A stretch of 64,000 bases of DNA, from the NCBI RefSeq assembly GCF_000143985.1, contig NC_014364.1:3844001-3908000 (forward strand), read 5' to 3'. Positions 54,077 to 62,865 of the stretch are shown here, piece after piece. The position numbers and the translations under genes are program-made. Each line of letters begins with the position of its first letter. Positions within the stretch are counted from its first letter, which is position 1. The notes beneath the pieces were generated by a model that had not been told where the DNA came from, did no database searches, and worked only from the letters and a program-made list of their open reading frames with translations. This stretch comes from Sediminispirochaeta smaragdinae DSM 11293 (GTDB lineage Bacteria > Spirochaetota > Spirochaetia > DSM-16054 > Sediminispirochaetaceae).

Positions 54077-54121
54077 AAACCGAAACAGCGCCGGAGAAGT
54101 GGTTACCACCTGTTCTCCGGT
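54077..54121 (+). repeat. 45-bp direct repeat, right copy (attR-like)
   Basis: Identical to 46118-46162 and in the same orientation. Here it is non-coding, between the LacI gene and the interrupted GntR gene. In the ATPase frame it reads RNRNSAGEVVTTCSPVVR then stop at about 54128-54130, which looks like the former 3' end of that ATPase gene. Confidence 0.85.
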
Positions 54122-54145
54122 CGTACGATAAACCCTGTATTGGCG

Positions 54146-54964
54146 TTATTTTAAGCGTCGGTATGGTTTCACGGCATCATTGGAGAGAGGAACTTCAAAT
54201 TTGCAACGATCACCCCGAACAATCGATTGAGTAAACTCATATACCTCATTATTCTCCAGATAGCCAATCCGCTCCACGGCGAAGGCAAGGGTTCCCGCGT
54301 GGCAATCAAGAAGTTCGCTCTCCTGTTTACTCACTTGAACTACTTCGTACGATTCCACACCATGATGCGGCATTATCCCACACTCTTTATTCAGAATATT
54401 GTAGAGTGATTCGTGTTCCAGACGATAGCTGTTTAAGACCGAGCAAATCTTGTAAGGGATATAGGTCTTTTCCAAGATAAGAGGAACGCCATCAGCTTCT
54501 CGTATCCGATAGATATAGTTCACCATAAAGCCTGAATCGGCAATACGAAAAATTTCCATCAGACGAGGATCGGCTTCGATAACCTCATAATGAATAATCC
54601 GGGAGGAGGGTTCCATACCCTCCATGCGGGCCTGGGCGGAAAAACTGTACAGCGAGCTTACATTCTTCCGTAACTTCGGATTAGCGACAAAAGATCCCAG
54701 ACCGCGGCGCCGGTATACAAAACCCTCTTTTTCCAGTGCCCCGAAAGCCTGCCGGGCAGTTGACCGACTAATTCCATACCGGGAACAAAGCTCGGACTCA
54801 GAGGGCATCCTATCCCCCGGCTTTAGCTCTCCCTAAAATATACATCGTTTAATGATGAGAATAAGTTGGCTATATAACGGCGTCTCATCTTCTTCGCTTA
54901 CATCATACTGAAAAATCGGGTTATTCTCCAAGCAACTATCTCCCGTATCTACTTTCCTCATCAT
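54146..54964 (-). pseudogene. GntR/HutC-family regulator interrupted by an in-frame amber codon
   Basis: The full frame from ATG 54964 reads through the normal GntR N-terminus (ETPLYSQLILIIKRCIF), then TAG at 54835-54833, then GELKPGDRMPSESELCSRYGISRSTARQAF and a complete UTRA ligand domain (about residues 100-270). The TAG replaces a single residue where relatives usually have Ser, Glu or Lys. Without read-through, only a 220-residue product starting at Met53 (54808) could be made, lacking the first DNA-binding helix. It follows the AGE epimerase by 27 nt as the last gene of the operon. Confidence 0.82.
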
Positions 54965-54991
54965 AGAATAAACCCTATTATTTGACAATGA

Positions 54992-56197
54992 TTACTGATT
55001 AATACAATCATCGATCAGAGCAATTCCTTGTATCAGCAATCGGGGAAGATGGAGTGTGCCTTTCCACGCAGAACCCTTTACCGGCAACGCAATGCTGCCG
55101 TCTCTGTGAAGATATCCATACCATTCACCATATTCATAATCGGGAAAGTGAGAAAATGTCCATGCATGAACCTCGTCATATGACGCCAGGTATTTGTCAT
55201 CTTTCGTGATAACATACGCCAAGAGCAGCGCATAGAGACTTTCAGTATGCGGCCACCAATATTTCATATCCCATTCAACATGTTCGGAGGGTTTTCCTTC
55301 AAGATCAACAAAAGAAAACAAGCCTCCGTATGTTTCGTCCCATCCCCGTTCCAAAGATGCATCAAGGATTTGTAAGCCCAGAGCAATGGTATCTCTGTTA
55401 CCGCGATACAGCCCCTCCTGCATAAGAAACCAAGCCGTCTCAATTGAATGCCCGGGGTTTATGGTCCTCCCGTCCGGAGTATTAATGACAGAACCATCTT
55501 GTGCGACAGTCTCAAGGAGCGCCCTCTCATTGGGCTTAAAAAAGTAGCGCTGAATATCTCCGATGCAGGTATCGATTACCTGAGAAAAATCTGATGAAAT
55601 ACTTTTATCCACATCCATCGCTCTGATGACCTGTGTAGTCGACATAAGCAGCATGGTGGCCGTCAAACTCTGTATATTCCGGTTTTCACTATAAAATTTG
55701 GAAGGCAGTTCCTCGGGGTGATGATACAAATGGACAATAAGCCTGTAGGTTTGTAAAGCCAGTTCATAGGCTTCGCGATCATTTGCAGCCTTTGCATATT
55801 CACTTAGTCCCAATATACCAAAGGTTTCGGTAAACCAGTACCTTCGTTTTCGTAATTTTCTCCCTTGTTTATCCACAAGAAAGAACATCCGTCCGTCGGA
55901 ATCTATACAGTGATTTTTAATAAACTCATAGCCATTCTTTGCAGCAGCAAGCCATTCATCATTCTTTTCTATCTCATTATATAATTTTGAAAAGAACCAC
56001 AATGAACGATTCTGCAGCCAGACAGCTTTATCGGAACACAGCAAGCTTCCATCGCGGTCAAGATAATGAAAATACCCCCCGTTTTCTCTATCAATGGAAA
56101 ATTTCATCCAAAATGGGACCACATCATTGAGCAATGTTTTGCTATATATATAGCGTAGCTGTTCTAATCTATGGGTATCAATACATCCGTCCATCAT
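54992..56197 (-). CDS. AGE-family sugar 2-epimerase/isomerase
   Basis: 401-residue (alpha/alpha)6 barrel related to N-acylglucosamine 2-epimerase, cellobiose epimerase and mannose isomerase. Conserved stretches are RYWFTETFGILGLSEYAKA, GHSIETAWFLMQEG and WDMKYWWPHTESLYA, the last two carrying the catalytic His residues. The substrate in this locus is not predictable; an aldose or aldose-ketose isomerisation is likely. Second last gene of the minus-strand transporter operon. Confidence 0.85.
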   Translation of the reverse strand: MMDGCIDTHRLEQLRYIYSKTLLNDVVPFWMKFSIDRENGGYFHYLDRDGSLLCSDKAVWLQNRSLWFFSKLYNEIEKNDEWLAAAKNGYEFIKNHCIDSDGRMFFLVDKQGRKLRKRRYWFTETFGILGLSEYAKAANDREAYELALQTYRLIVHLYHHPEELPSKFYSENRNIQSLTATMLLMSTTQVIRAMDVDKSISSDFSQVIDTCIGDIQRYFFKPNERALLETVAQDGSVINTPDGRTINPGHSIETAWFLMQEGLYRGNRDTIALGLQILDASLERGWDETYGGLFSFVDLEGKPSEHVEWDMKYWWPHTESLYALLLAYVITKDDKYLASYDEVHAWTFSHFPDYEYGEWYGYLHRDGSIALPVKGSAWKGTLHLPRLLIQGIALIDDCINQ

Positions 56198-56215
56198 TCT
56201 GCCCTTCTGTTTCCT

Positions 56216-57376
56216 TTATCGATTCTGTTTGTTACTGGACACATCAAACCAAACCGCCATAAGCAATATCAGCCCCTTTATCACATCCTGCCAGGCGGCA
56301 GTCAGGTTTAACAGGCTCATTCCATTGCCAAGACTTGTCATAACGAGAGCTCCGACCAATGCTCCGAAGAGCATACCCCGTCCTCCGGTCAGGCTGATTC
56401 CTCCTATGACGCATGCCGCAATACTATCCATCTCAAACGAATTTCCTGCATTCGGTGTGGCAGATGCCAGTCTTGAAGTTAATACATTGCTGGCCACAGC
56501 CGAAAGGAAACCCATCATAACAAAGACCTTCATATATACCTTTCGAATATCAATGCCCGATAATTTCGCGGCCTTGCTATTACCGCCTACAGCGTATATA
56601 TACCTGCCGTATTGTGTCTTGTTGTACAAAAAGGCAAAGATGAAATAGAGAATAAGCAAAATGAGCACCGGAACGGGAATACCTTGATATGAATTAAATC
56701 CGAAAACAAAACATCCTACCAACACTAGTACCAAGAAATACTTTCCGAAGAGTACTCTTTTTGATGCAATATCAAAGCCATATGAGGATCGCCTACGCCG
56801 CATGCCCTGTTCAAAGAATATAAAACCGCCAATACATATAATACCGAGAAGGATGCTTAGCCATCCGGGAAGGTATTCCTGCCCGAGCAGCGCAAAATCA
56901 GGATTGGAAACGGGAATCGAACATCCTTTCGTTACTAAAACAGTGGCCCCGCGAAAAATCATCATTCCCCCCAGGGTCACAATAAAAGCTGGAACATTTT
57001 GATATGCTATCCAATAGCCCTGCCACACACCTATGAGTAATCCGGCCAAAAGTGAAATAGCGATGGCACATACACAATTCATATCATACTGCGTTTGTAG
57101 CAAGGCGGTAATGGCACCGGTTACCCCGACAACAGATCCTATTGAAAGATCAAACTCTCCTGACACAAGGCAGCCGACCATGCCGATTACCAGAATACCT
57201 TTTATACCGGTAAGCCGAAAAAGGTTGGAAAGATTTCGCACTGAAAGAAACGTACCACCGGTTAATATGGCAAAGAGTACCCAGATGACGATCAAGGCCC
57301 CCACCATTGCATAGGATCGTATACCTTTGATTAGCGTGTATCGATTTTCCAAAGAATTGGTTTGCAAAGACTTCAT
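56216..57376 (-). CDS. XylH-like sugar ABC permease
   Basis: 386 residues with more helices than RbsC-type proteins, as in XylH. VSGEFDLSIGSVVGVTGAI, VPAFIVTLGGMMIFRGATVLVTKG, YAVGGNSKAAKLSGIDIRK and DSIAACVIGGISLTGGRGML are clear. It lies 12 nt after the ATPase gene. Confidence 0.88.
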   Translation of the reverse strand: MKSLQTNSLENRYTLIKGIRSYAMVGALIVIWVLFAILTGGTFLSVRNLSNLFRLTGIKGILVIGMVGCLVSGEFDLSIGSVVGVTGAITALLQTQYDMNCVCAIAISLLAGLLIGVWQGYWIAYQNVPAFIVTLGGMMIFRGATVLVTKGCSIPVSNPDFALLGQEYLPGWLSILLGIICIGGFIFFEQGMRRRRSSYGFDIASKRVLFGKYFLVLVLVGCFVFGFNSYQGIPVPVLILLILYFIFAFLYNKTQYGRYIYAVGGNSKAAKLSGIDIRKVYMKVFVMMGFLSAVASNVLTSRLASATPNAGNSFEMDSIAACVIGGISLTGGRGMLFGALVGALVMTSLGNGMSLLNLTAAWQDVIKGLILLMAVWFDVSSNKQNR

Positions 57377-57388
57377 TTGTGTATTCTC

Positions 57389-58912
57389 CTATATCGATGC
57401 AGTCGCATATTGCATAATGCGTTCCTGAGTTGCTTCTGTATATGAAAGCTCACCAGTTAGGCGACCTTCACACATGACCAGAATTCTATCGGCCATGCCA
57501 ATGACCTCCGATAATTCCGAAGAGATCATGACAATAGCAACCCCCTGATCAATCAGATCGTTCATAATTTCGTATATGTCATGTTTTGCTTTTACGTCGA
57601 TTCCTCTGGTAGGCTCATCAAGAATGAGAACATCAGGTTTCGTCATCAGCGATTTTGCGATGACAACCTTCTGTTGATTACCGCCACTGAGGTTCTGGAC
57701 CAGCTGCTCTAATCCGGAGTACTTTAAAGAAAGTTTCTTTGCATATGTCTCGGTTTCGCGTATCTCTTTATTGGAATCAATCTGCCTGAACCAGGAAACC
57801 ATATTGGGAATATTTGCCAAGGTGGAATTTCTTATAATATCCATACACATGACAAGGCCCCGTTCTTTTCGATCTTCAACGACCAAGCCAATACCCTTTT
57901 TAATGGCATCATACGGTTTGTGGATATTAATCTTTTGTCCATGAATGAAGACGGTACCCGAAATCTCGTATCGCTCATATGCGCCGAATAACCCCATGAA
58001 AAGTTCCGTTCTTCCGGCTCCCATAAGTCCCGCAAAGCCCAGGATCTCACCTTTTTTCACGGTAAAACTGACGTGATCAACCAAAACCTTGGAGATCGCA
58101 GGGTCAAACACACTGAGGTCTCTTACCTCCATCACAATATTCGAAGGGAAATGTTCCTTTCGGGGATATTGCTCAGTTAGATCCCTTCCCACCATATGTT
58201 TGATTATGAGATGCTCATCGAACTCCCTTCTGGGGGCCGTTATTATACTTTTCCCGTCTCTTAACACTGTTATGGTATCGCTTATTTCCAGGACACGATT
58301 AATCTTGTGCGAAATATACAGACAGGTAATGCCGTCATTCTTTAAAGAACGTATGATGTCGAAGAGAATGAGAGCGTCGGAATCAGGTAGGGCCGAAGTA
58401 GGTTCATCAAATATGATCACCTCGACGTTTTTGGAAATTGCCTTTGCAATTGCAACGATTTGCTGTTGTCCGACACTCAGCATCTCAACAGGAATATCCG
58501 GTGATATAGAGGATTTTAGTTGTTGAAGAATCTTGATTGACTCATTTCGCATGCAGTTATAGTCAATAACGCCATGCGTTTCAGGTTCATTTCCAAGGAA
58601 GATATTTTCACAAACTGTCATATTGGGGATCAGTTCAAGCTCCTGGTATATGATGCTAATTCCCGCTTGTTCAGCCTGTTTGGTGTCCCTATTGTGCTGT
58701 TCAACACCTTTAAACATGACGCTGCCGGAATATTCGCCATAGGGATATACTCCAGCCAATATTTTCATCAAGGTAGATTTTCCGGCCCCGTTTTCTCCGA
58801 CTATCGCATGGACTTCGCCTCGGTTAACACGAAAACTTACTTGATTCAGGACAACGACACCAGAAAACCCTTTGACTATTCTCTCAAATACTAAAAAGCT
58901 ACGGTTATCCAT
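57389..58912 (-). CDS. XylG-like sugar ABC ATPase
   Basis: 507 residues, two ABC domains. First: [23 protein letters not shown] signature, VIIFDEPTSALPDSD. Second: MGAGRTELFMGLFG, LSGGNQQKVVIAKSL, VLILDEPTRGIDVKAK. The start MDNRSFLVF at 58912 is set by GGAGAG 8 nt upstream, in preference to an in-frame start 12 codons earlier. Confidence 0.9.
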   Translation of the reverse strand: MDNRSFLVFERIVKGFSGVVVLNQVSFRVNRGEVHAIVGENGAGKSTLMKILAGVYPYGEYSGSVMFKGVEQHNRDTKQAEQAGISIIYQELELIPNMTVCENIFLGNEPETHGVIDYNCMRNESIKILQQLKSSISPDIPVEMLSVGQQQIVAIAKAISKNVEVIIFDEPTSALPDSDALILFDIIRSLKNDGITCLYISHKINRVLEISDTITVLRDGKSIITAPRREFDEHLIIKHMVGRDLTEQYPRKEHFPSNIVMEVRDLSVFDPAISKVLVDHVSFTVKKGEILGFAGLMGAGRTELFMGLFGAYERYEISGTVFIHGQKINIHKPYDAIKKGIGLVVEDRKERGLVMCMDIIRNSTLANIPNMVSWFRQIDSNKEIRETETYAKKLSLKYSGLEQLVQNLSGGNQQKVVIAKSLMTKPDVLILDEPTRGIDVKAKHDIYEIMNDLIDQGVAIVMISSELSEVIGMADRILVMCEGRLTGELSYTEATQERIMQYATASI

Positions 58913-58954
58913 GCGTACAACTCTCCATTTTACAAGTTCAAGGAACACAAAGAG

Positions 58955-58984
58955 TGCCCGGACGACTATAGAGCAGTCCGGGCA
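58955..58984 (-). terminator. Hairpin between binding-protein and ATPase genes
   Basis: Nine-bp stem TGCCCGGAC (58955-58963) with GTCCGGGCA (58976-58984), then CTCTTTGTG on the minus strand. Same placement as the hairpins after the other binding-protein genes in the window. Confidence 0.6.
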
Positions 58985-58992
58985 TACATCAG

Positions 58993-60057
58993 CTACTTAG
59001 GCCACCGATTTTTCGGAACGTTTTTGTATACATCTTCCATCTTTTGCAGTTTTTTCCCGATCACGATATCGTACAAAGTATCAGAAGTTATCTTACTGGC
59101 AGACAGAAGAACAGCAGGAACCGACTCACCACCGGCCTCAACGGTTCCATTAACAGCCTGATGGTCCACACCCATTGCAAGATCTATCGCCGCATCGACG
59201 GCAGCTTTCGCAATAAAATCATGTTCGAAAAGCATAGTCATGCTTTGACTTCCTTCGGCAATCCTCTGGAGAGCAGCCACATCGCCATCCATTCCTGTTA
59301 CAAAAACCTTTCCATCAAGGCCCTGTGCCTTTAGTGCCTGTATGCAGGCTCCTGCCATGGTGTCGTTTTCAACTAATACAGCCTGAATGTTGTTATGTTC
59401 ATTGGTAAGTGCGTTTTCCATATTCGACATGGCGTTCTCCGGCGACCAGGTATCGATGTACTGCTCATACACCACACTGATATCACCGCTGTTAATCTTC
59501 GGCTGAATGACATTGTAGAAACCATCCCGCAGCTGATAGGAGACATTATCTCCCGAGTCTCCTGCAATCACGACGTAGTTACCTTCTGGTACACTATTAG
59601 TTGCACTTTTCGCCATATCTTCGCCTATCATGGTAAAATCGTATCCCACAAACATTGTGAGTCCTTTATTATCAATGAGCCGCAGATACGAAATCACCGG
59701 AATACCGGCTTCCTTTGCGGCATCCAGACTCGAAGACATTGCATTAACATCCTGAGGACCGATAATGAGGCAATCCACATCCTGGGTAATCAGATTATCT
59801 ATTTGTTGATTCTGTACATTTGCATCGGTATCGGCATCCTGGACAATAAGCTTCACACCTTGTTGCTTTGCATATGCAATAGCAATTTCCTTTTCAGCAG
59901 CCCAACGCTCCTCACGCAATGTAGGAAAAGAGAATCCGATGACAACCTCTTCCTTGCTCTTACTCTCCGCCGTACTTTCCTGCGAACCTTCTGCGCTAAC
60001 GAAGAACGGGACTAAGAATAAAACTAATGCCATTACACTTGATAACATTTTCTTCAT
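58993..60057 (-). CDS. XylF-like sugar-binding protein
   Basis: 354 residues. Signal peptide MKKMLSSVMALVLFLVPFFVSA then EGSQES. Closest in type to xylose-binding XylF: FSFPTLREERWAAEKEIA, DTDANVQNQQIDNLI, DTWSPENAMSNMENALT and GMDGDVAALQRIAEGSQ(S)MT. The start at 60057 is fixed by GGAGG 8 nt upstream. The true ligand may be another pentose or deoxy-sugar given the DeoC and epimerase genes around it. Confidence 0.88.
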   Translation of the reverse strand: MKKMLSSVMALVLFLVPFFVSAEGSQESTAESKSKEEVVIGFSFPTLREERWAAEKEIAIAYAKQQGVKLIVQDADTDANVQNQQIDNLITQDVDCLIIGPQDVNAMSSSLDAAKEAGIPVISYLRLIDNKGLTMFVGYDFTMIGEDMAKSATNSVPEGNYVVIAGDSGDNVSYQLRDGFYNVIQPKINSGDISVVYEQYIDTWSPENAMSNMENALTNEHNNIQAVLVENDTMAGACIQALKAQGLDGKVFVTGMDGDVAALQRIAEGSQSMTMLFEHDFIAKAAVDAAIDLAMGVDHQAVNGTVEAGGESVPAVLLSASKITSDTLYDIVIGKKLQKMEDVYKNVPKNRWPK

Positions 60058-60096
60058 CGCTCTTACCTCCATAATGTTCTAATAAGCTGTCTATTT

Positions 60097-61044
60097 TTAG
60101 ATCAGCTGTTCATCAAGCAAGATTTCAGCTACCCACCGTGCCGCAGTGCCGACAACACAGGGGCACTTGTATTCATGCGCACCAGAATTTCCGAAAGCTG
60201 CTTTTTGACGAGCATCACGTAGTAGGAAAAATTCACCGAACAGTTTTTCTTGCACACCTTTTCCAAGGACGCTTCCATAGGTTTCGACATATTTATCATG
60301 TAATCTCTGGGCCATAGAAAAAGAACGGTACTGGTTCTCTTTATCATTGGAAAACGTATCGAAACTTCTGCCGATAAAGGTTCCCATGTACAGGATTCCC
60401 CCGGAATATCCCCCGCAGGCACCATCTCCACATTGCGCCATTCCTCCGGAGAGTGCGGTGGCAGCTTTAAAAAGGCTCTTATCCACCGGCGTAATCGTTT
60501 CCCCTAATCCATACAAGATACATTGGGAACAGCCGTGGAAACGAACTTCAGCCTGATATGCGGCTTCGTAGACCTCTTTTAACCGCTTTACCCGTCTTGC
60601 TGCATCAACGCGGGGAGGATCCTGGGAAAACTTACCATACTGTTCATATATAAGTTGAATAAGATCGGGGTGCCGGTCCAAGACTGTATATCGCTTAACA
60701 GCATATCTAAGCCCGACATCAACCGTGTAGCTTCCTATTTCTTCAAGAAATGTATCTTTCGTCCCCGCCTGCATGAACATCAAAGCAATAGCGGTAGCAA
60801 GATAATAGGCAAGCTTCCCTTTTTTTCTGTATGAAAGGGCCGCATTAATAAGCATCTCCAACCATGAGCAAGCAGTTGCCGAGCTATCCATCGAGATGCC
60901 ATGTTCGAGTTCACCGCTTTCCTGCAATTCACAAACCGTAGAATGCACAATGTGGTTAACAGCTTCGGCATCCAGGTTGCGTGAAGAGATGAGTAATTCC
61001 AAGAAATTCCGTAATGTATATTCGTTGCTTTTCTTTTCCATCAT
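60097..61044 (-). CDS. C_GCAxxG_C_C family protein with N-terminal extension
   Basis: 315 residues. The C-terminal half carries the family's cysteine pattern: C172 and C175 (HGCSQC), C205 and C210 (QCGDGACGGYSGG), C294 and C296 (YKCPC). Family members are thought to be redox or metal proteins but have no proven function. The first 150 residues are helical, with a hydrophobic stretch at about 77-93, and match nothing I recognise. It sits between DeoC and the binding-protein gene, inside a sugar operon, an unusual setting that suggests a redox or metal-dependent sugar step. Confidence 0.72.
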   Translation of the reverse strand: MMEKKSNEYTLRNFLELLISSRNLDAEAVNHIVHSTVCELQESGELEHGISMDSSATACSWLEMLINAALSYRKKGKLAYYLATAIALMFMQAGTKDTFLEEIGSYTVDVGLRYAVKRYTVLDRHPDLIQLIYEQYGKFSQDPPRVDAARRVKRLKEVYEAAYQAEVRFHGCSQCILYGLGETITPVDKSLFKAATALSGGMAQCGDGACGGYSGGILYMGTFIGRSFDTFSNDKENQYRSFSMAQRLHDKYVETYGSVLGKGVQEKLFGEFFLLRDARQKAAFGNSGAHEYKCPCVVGTAARWVAEILLDEQLI

Positions 61045-61060
61045 GAACTCGATCTATGTG

Positions 61061-61759
61061 TTATTTCTCTTTCAGGGTACCGGCTTGTTCACGCTGCCTG
61101 CATTCATCAAGGATTGTCTTTGTCGCCGTTGCACCAAACCGCGAGGCCCCAGCAGCACGCACATCAAGTGCAGCATCTAAGGTTCTGACACCCCCGGCAG
61201 CTTTGATCTGCACCTTTGGGCTGCATGATGCACGCATAATCTGCAGATCATGAATAGTCGCACCGCCGGTCCCGAAACCCGTCGACGTCTTTACAAAATC
61301 AGCCCCGGCAGCCTCCGACAACTCACAGGCTTTCCTGATGAGATTGTCATCGAGATAGCAATTTTCTAAAATCACCTTCACAAGAGCATGTTTAGCGTGG
61401 GCCACATCAACCAGCGCTTTTATTTCTTCTTGTACGTATGCATAGTCATGAGACAAAAGCCTTCCGATGTTGATGACCATGTCGAGTTCCACCGCTCCAT
61501 CAGCCATGGCCTCTTCTGCTTCATAGACCTTTACCTTGGTGGTATGTGCCCCATGGGGAAAACCAATAACCGTTGTTACCTTTACCTCTGTCCCCGCCAG
61601 TATCTCCACCGCCAACCTGACATCGGCAGGATGCACACAAACCGATACCGTCTCGTACGCCTTTGCCAGCTTTAATCCTTCCCGAACCTGCTCAGTAGTC
61701 AGATTGGGCCTTAAAAGGGAGTGATCAATCATTTTTGCAATGTCGTGCGTCGTAATCAT
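61061..61759 (-). CDS. deoC: Deoxyribose-phosphate aldolase
   Basis: 232-residue class I aldolase. The Schiff-base lysine lies in DFVKTSTGFGTGGAT, and KVTTVIGFPHGAHTT and IKAAGGVRTLDAAL are standard. It cleaves 2-deoxyribose-5-phosphate to acetaldehyde and glyceraldehyde-3-phosphate. The start MITTHDIAKMIDHSLL at 61759 follows AGAGG; the frame continues upstream through the promoter without a role. It is the first gene of the transporter operon. Confidence 0.93.
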   Translation of the reverse strand: MITTHDIAKMIDHSLLRPNLTTEQVREGLKLAKAYETVSVCVHPADVRLAVEILAGTEVKVTTVIGFPHGAHTTKVKVYEAEEAMADGAVELDMVINIGRLLSHDYAYVQEEIKALVDVAHAKHALVKVILENCYLDDNLIRKACELSEAAGADFVKTSTGFGTGGATIHDLQIMRASCSPKVQIKAAGGVRTLDAALDVRAAGASRFGATATKTILDECRQREQAGTLKEK

Positions 61760-61784
61760 GTAATACCTCTTATATTTCAAATGT

Positions 61785-61834
61785 TTGTAACATTTACAAC
61801 ATATGATAGTATGTTGTCTTTTCTTGTTTGTCAA
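61785..61834 (-). promoter_or_regulatory. deoC operon promoter and palindromic operator
   Basis: Minus strand -35 TTGACA (61834-61829), 17-bp spacer, TACTAT (61811-61806). The 15-bp perfect inverted repeat TTGTAA-CAT-TTACAA (61785-61799) lies just downstream of the -10, a typical repressor site, probably for the GntR/LacI-type protein encoded next door. Confidence 0.7.
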
Positions 61835-61851
61835 TAACATTAATGTCTCAA

Positions 61852-62865
61852 TTAATGTCGCAGAGAAAGGCCACGCAGCAGAGGCTTGGTATTCAACACA
61901 ATATGACGTGTTGACGATCCGTCTCCTCCAAGACGGGAGACGCAGCATTCAACGGTCCGTTCGACCATCTCATCCCAAGGCACGGCTATCGTTGAAAAAT
62001 TCAGCTCTTCAGAAACCGGCATATTATCGAACCCCATGATAAAAGGAGGAGCTATACCACTATCGGAACAATAGTGAATCACCGCAGATGCTAATTTGTC
62101 GTTACAGCAAAACACAGCACACTTTTCTTTTTCTACCTCTGTTCCAAAGAGGGTCGGTACGTGACGCAGGGCCTCTTCAAAATGCCAAGTCCCTGCCGAT
62201 ACCACCTGAGCATCAGGAAATTCGGAAAGAAAACCGGAAACCCTTGCCCGACTGCGTTCATCATCTTCGGGACCGGCAAAAACGAGATAGGCATCCAAAG
62301 AAAGATATTCTTTGAAAATCTGAGCAGCGGCAGTCCCTCCGGAGTAGTTATCAATATACACACTGTCGACCCAAATCGACGAAAGTCCCGGCGCAGCTTT
62401 TTGGTTCAACAAAAAGCCAAAAATATTTTGCCGGTAAAGCTGCATTTGAAGATAACCCGTATCGATCATTACAGGATAAAGATCGTCCTCCAAAACAGTA
62501 TTGCGATCGGTCCATACGATTTTATGAGGAAGATCAACCGCTTCAAGACGAAGGACCAGTTTATGCAGCAGGAAAGCACTGTAGCTTGTTTTAATTTGGG
62601 CCCGTTCGGACACATAAAGACCTACCGCGTCATACGTATGATGCTCTCCCTTGACAAATGAACCGGACTGGGCCTTTCGGCCCAGATAGCCCTCCTCTTC
62701 CAGCTCTTTGAGAAGCCTGTGAGCAGTCATGTAGCTAATATGAAAGCGTGCGGCAATTGCACGATTTGAGAAAAACCGGTCACCGCTTTGATAGTATCCA
62801 GACGCTATGCGGTCAATAAGCTTTTGCTTGATTTCGGCAACCTTCCGGGTCCTTCCTTTCGGCAT
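61852..62865 (-). CDS. GntR-type helix-turn-helix with LacI-like sensor domain (AraR-like)
   Basis: 337 residues. N-terminal GntR winged helix (about 8-70; NRAIAARFHISYMTAHRLLKELEEEGYLGRK) joined to a LacI-type effector domain (about 80-330; VFAGPEDDERSRARVSGF, VFCCNDKLASAVIHYC, FIMGFDNMPVSEELNFSTI). This fusion is that of AraR-like repressors. It starts directly after the transaldolase stop (TAAATG) and precedes the deoC promoter, so it is placed to control the operon it sits in. Confidence 0.88.
   Translation of the reverse strand: MPKGRTRKVAEIKQKLIDRIASGYYQSGDRFFSNRAIAARFHISYMTAHRLLKELEEEGYLGRKAQSGSFVKGEHHTYDAVGLYVSERAQIKTSYSAFLLHKLVLRLEAVDLPHKIVWTDRNTVLEDDLYPVMIDTGYLQMQLYRQNIFGFLLNQKAAPGLSSIWVDSVYIDNYSGGTAAAQIFKEYLSLDAYLVFAGPEDDERSRARVSGFLSEFPDAQVVSAGTWHFEEALRHVPTLFGTEVEKEKCAVFCCNDKLASAVIHYCSDSGIAPPFIMGFDNMPVSEELNFSTIAVPWDEMVERTVECCVSRLGGDGSSTRHIVLNTKPLLRGLSLRH

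Larger units (their letters stand above)
46163..54121. mobile_element. Probable 8-kb genomic island between 45-bp direct repeats
   Basis: The segment between and including the second repeat is 7959 bp. It starts at the 3' end of a conserved transporter gene and carries a self-contained sugar module: a truncated lipoprotein gene, an RbsBAC-type transporter, a GH32-like glycosidase and a LacI regulator, with shared operator-like palindromes. Codons in both repeat copies read RNRNSAGEVVTTCSPV followed by a stop within four codons, so insertion kept the ATPase intact. No integrase or transposase is visible inside, so mobility is inferred only from the boundaries. Confidence 0.55.

Noticed and set aside
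54077-54121. A second terminator that merely resembles the first
   Set aside because: Identity extends 14 bp beyond the hairpin stem and is perfect over 45 bp, which is not expected of independent terminators.
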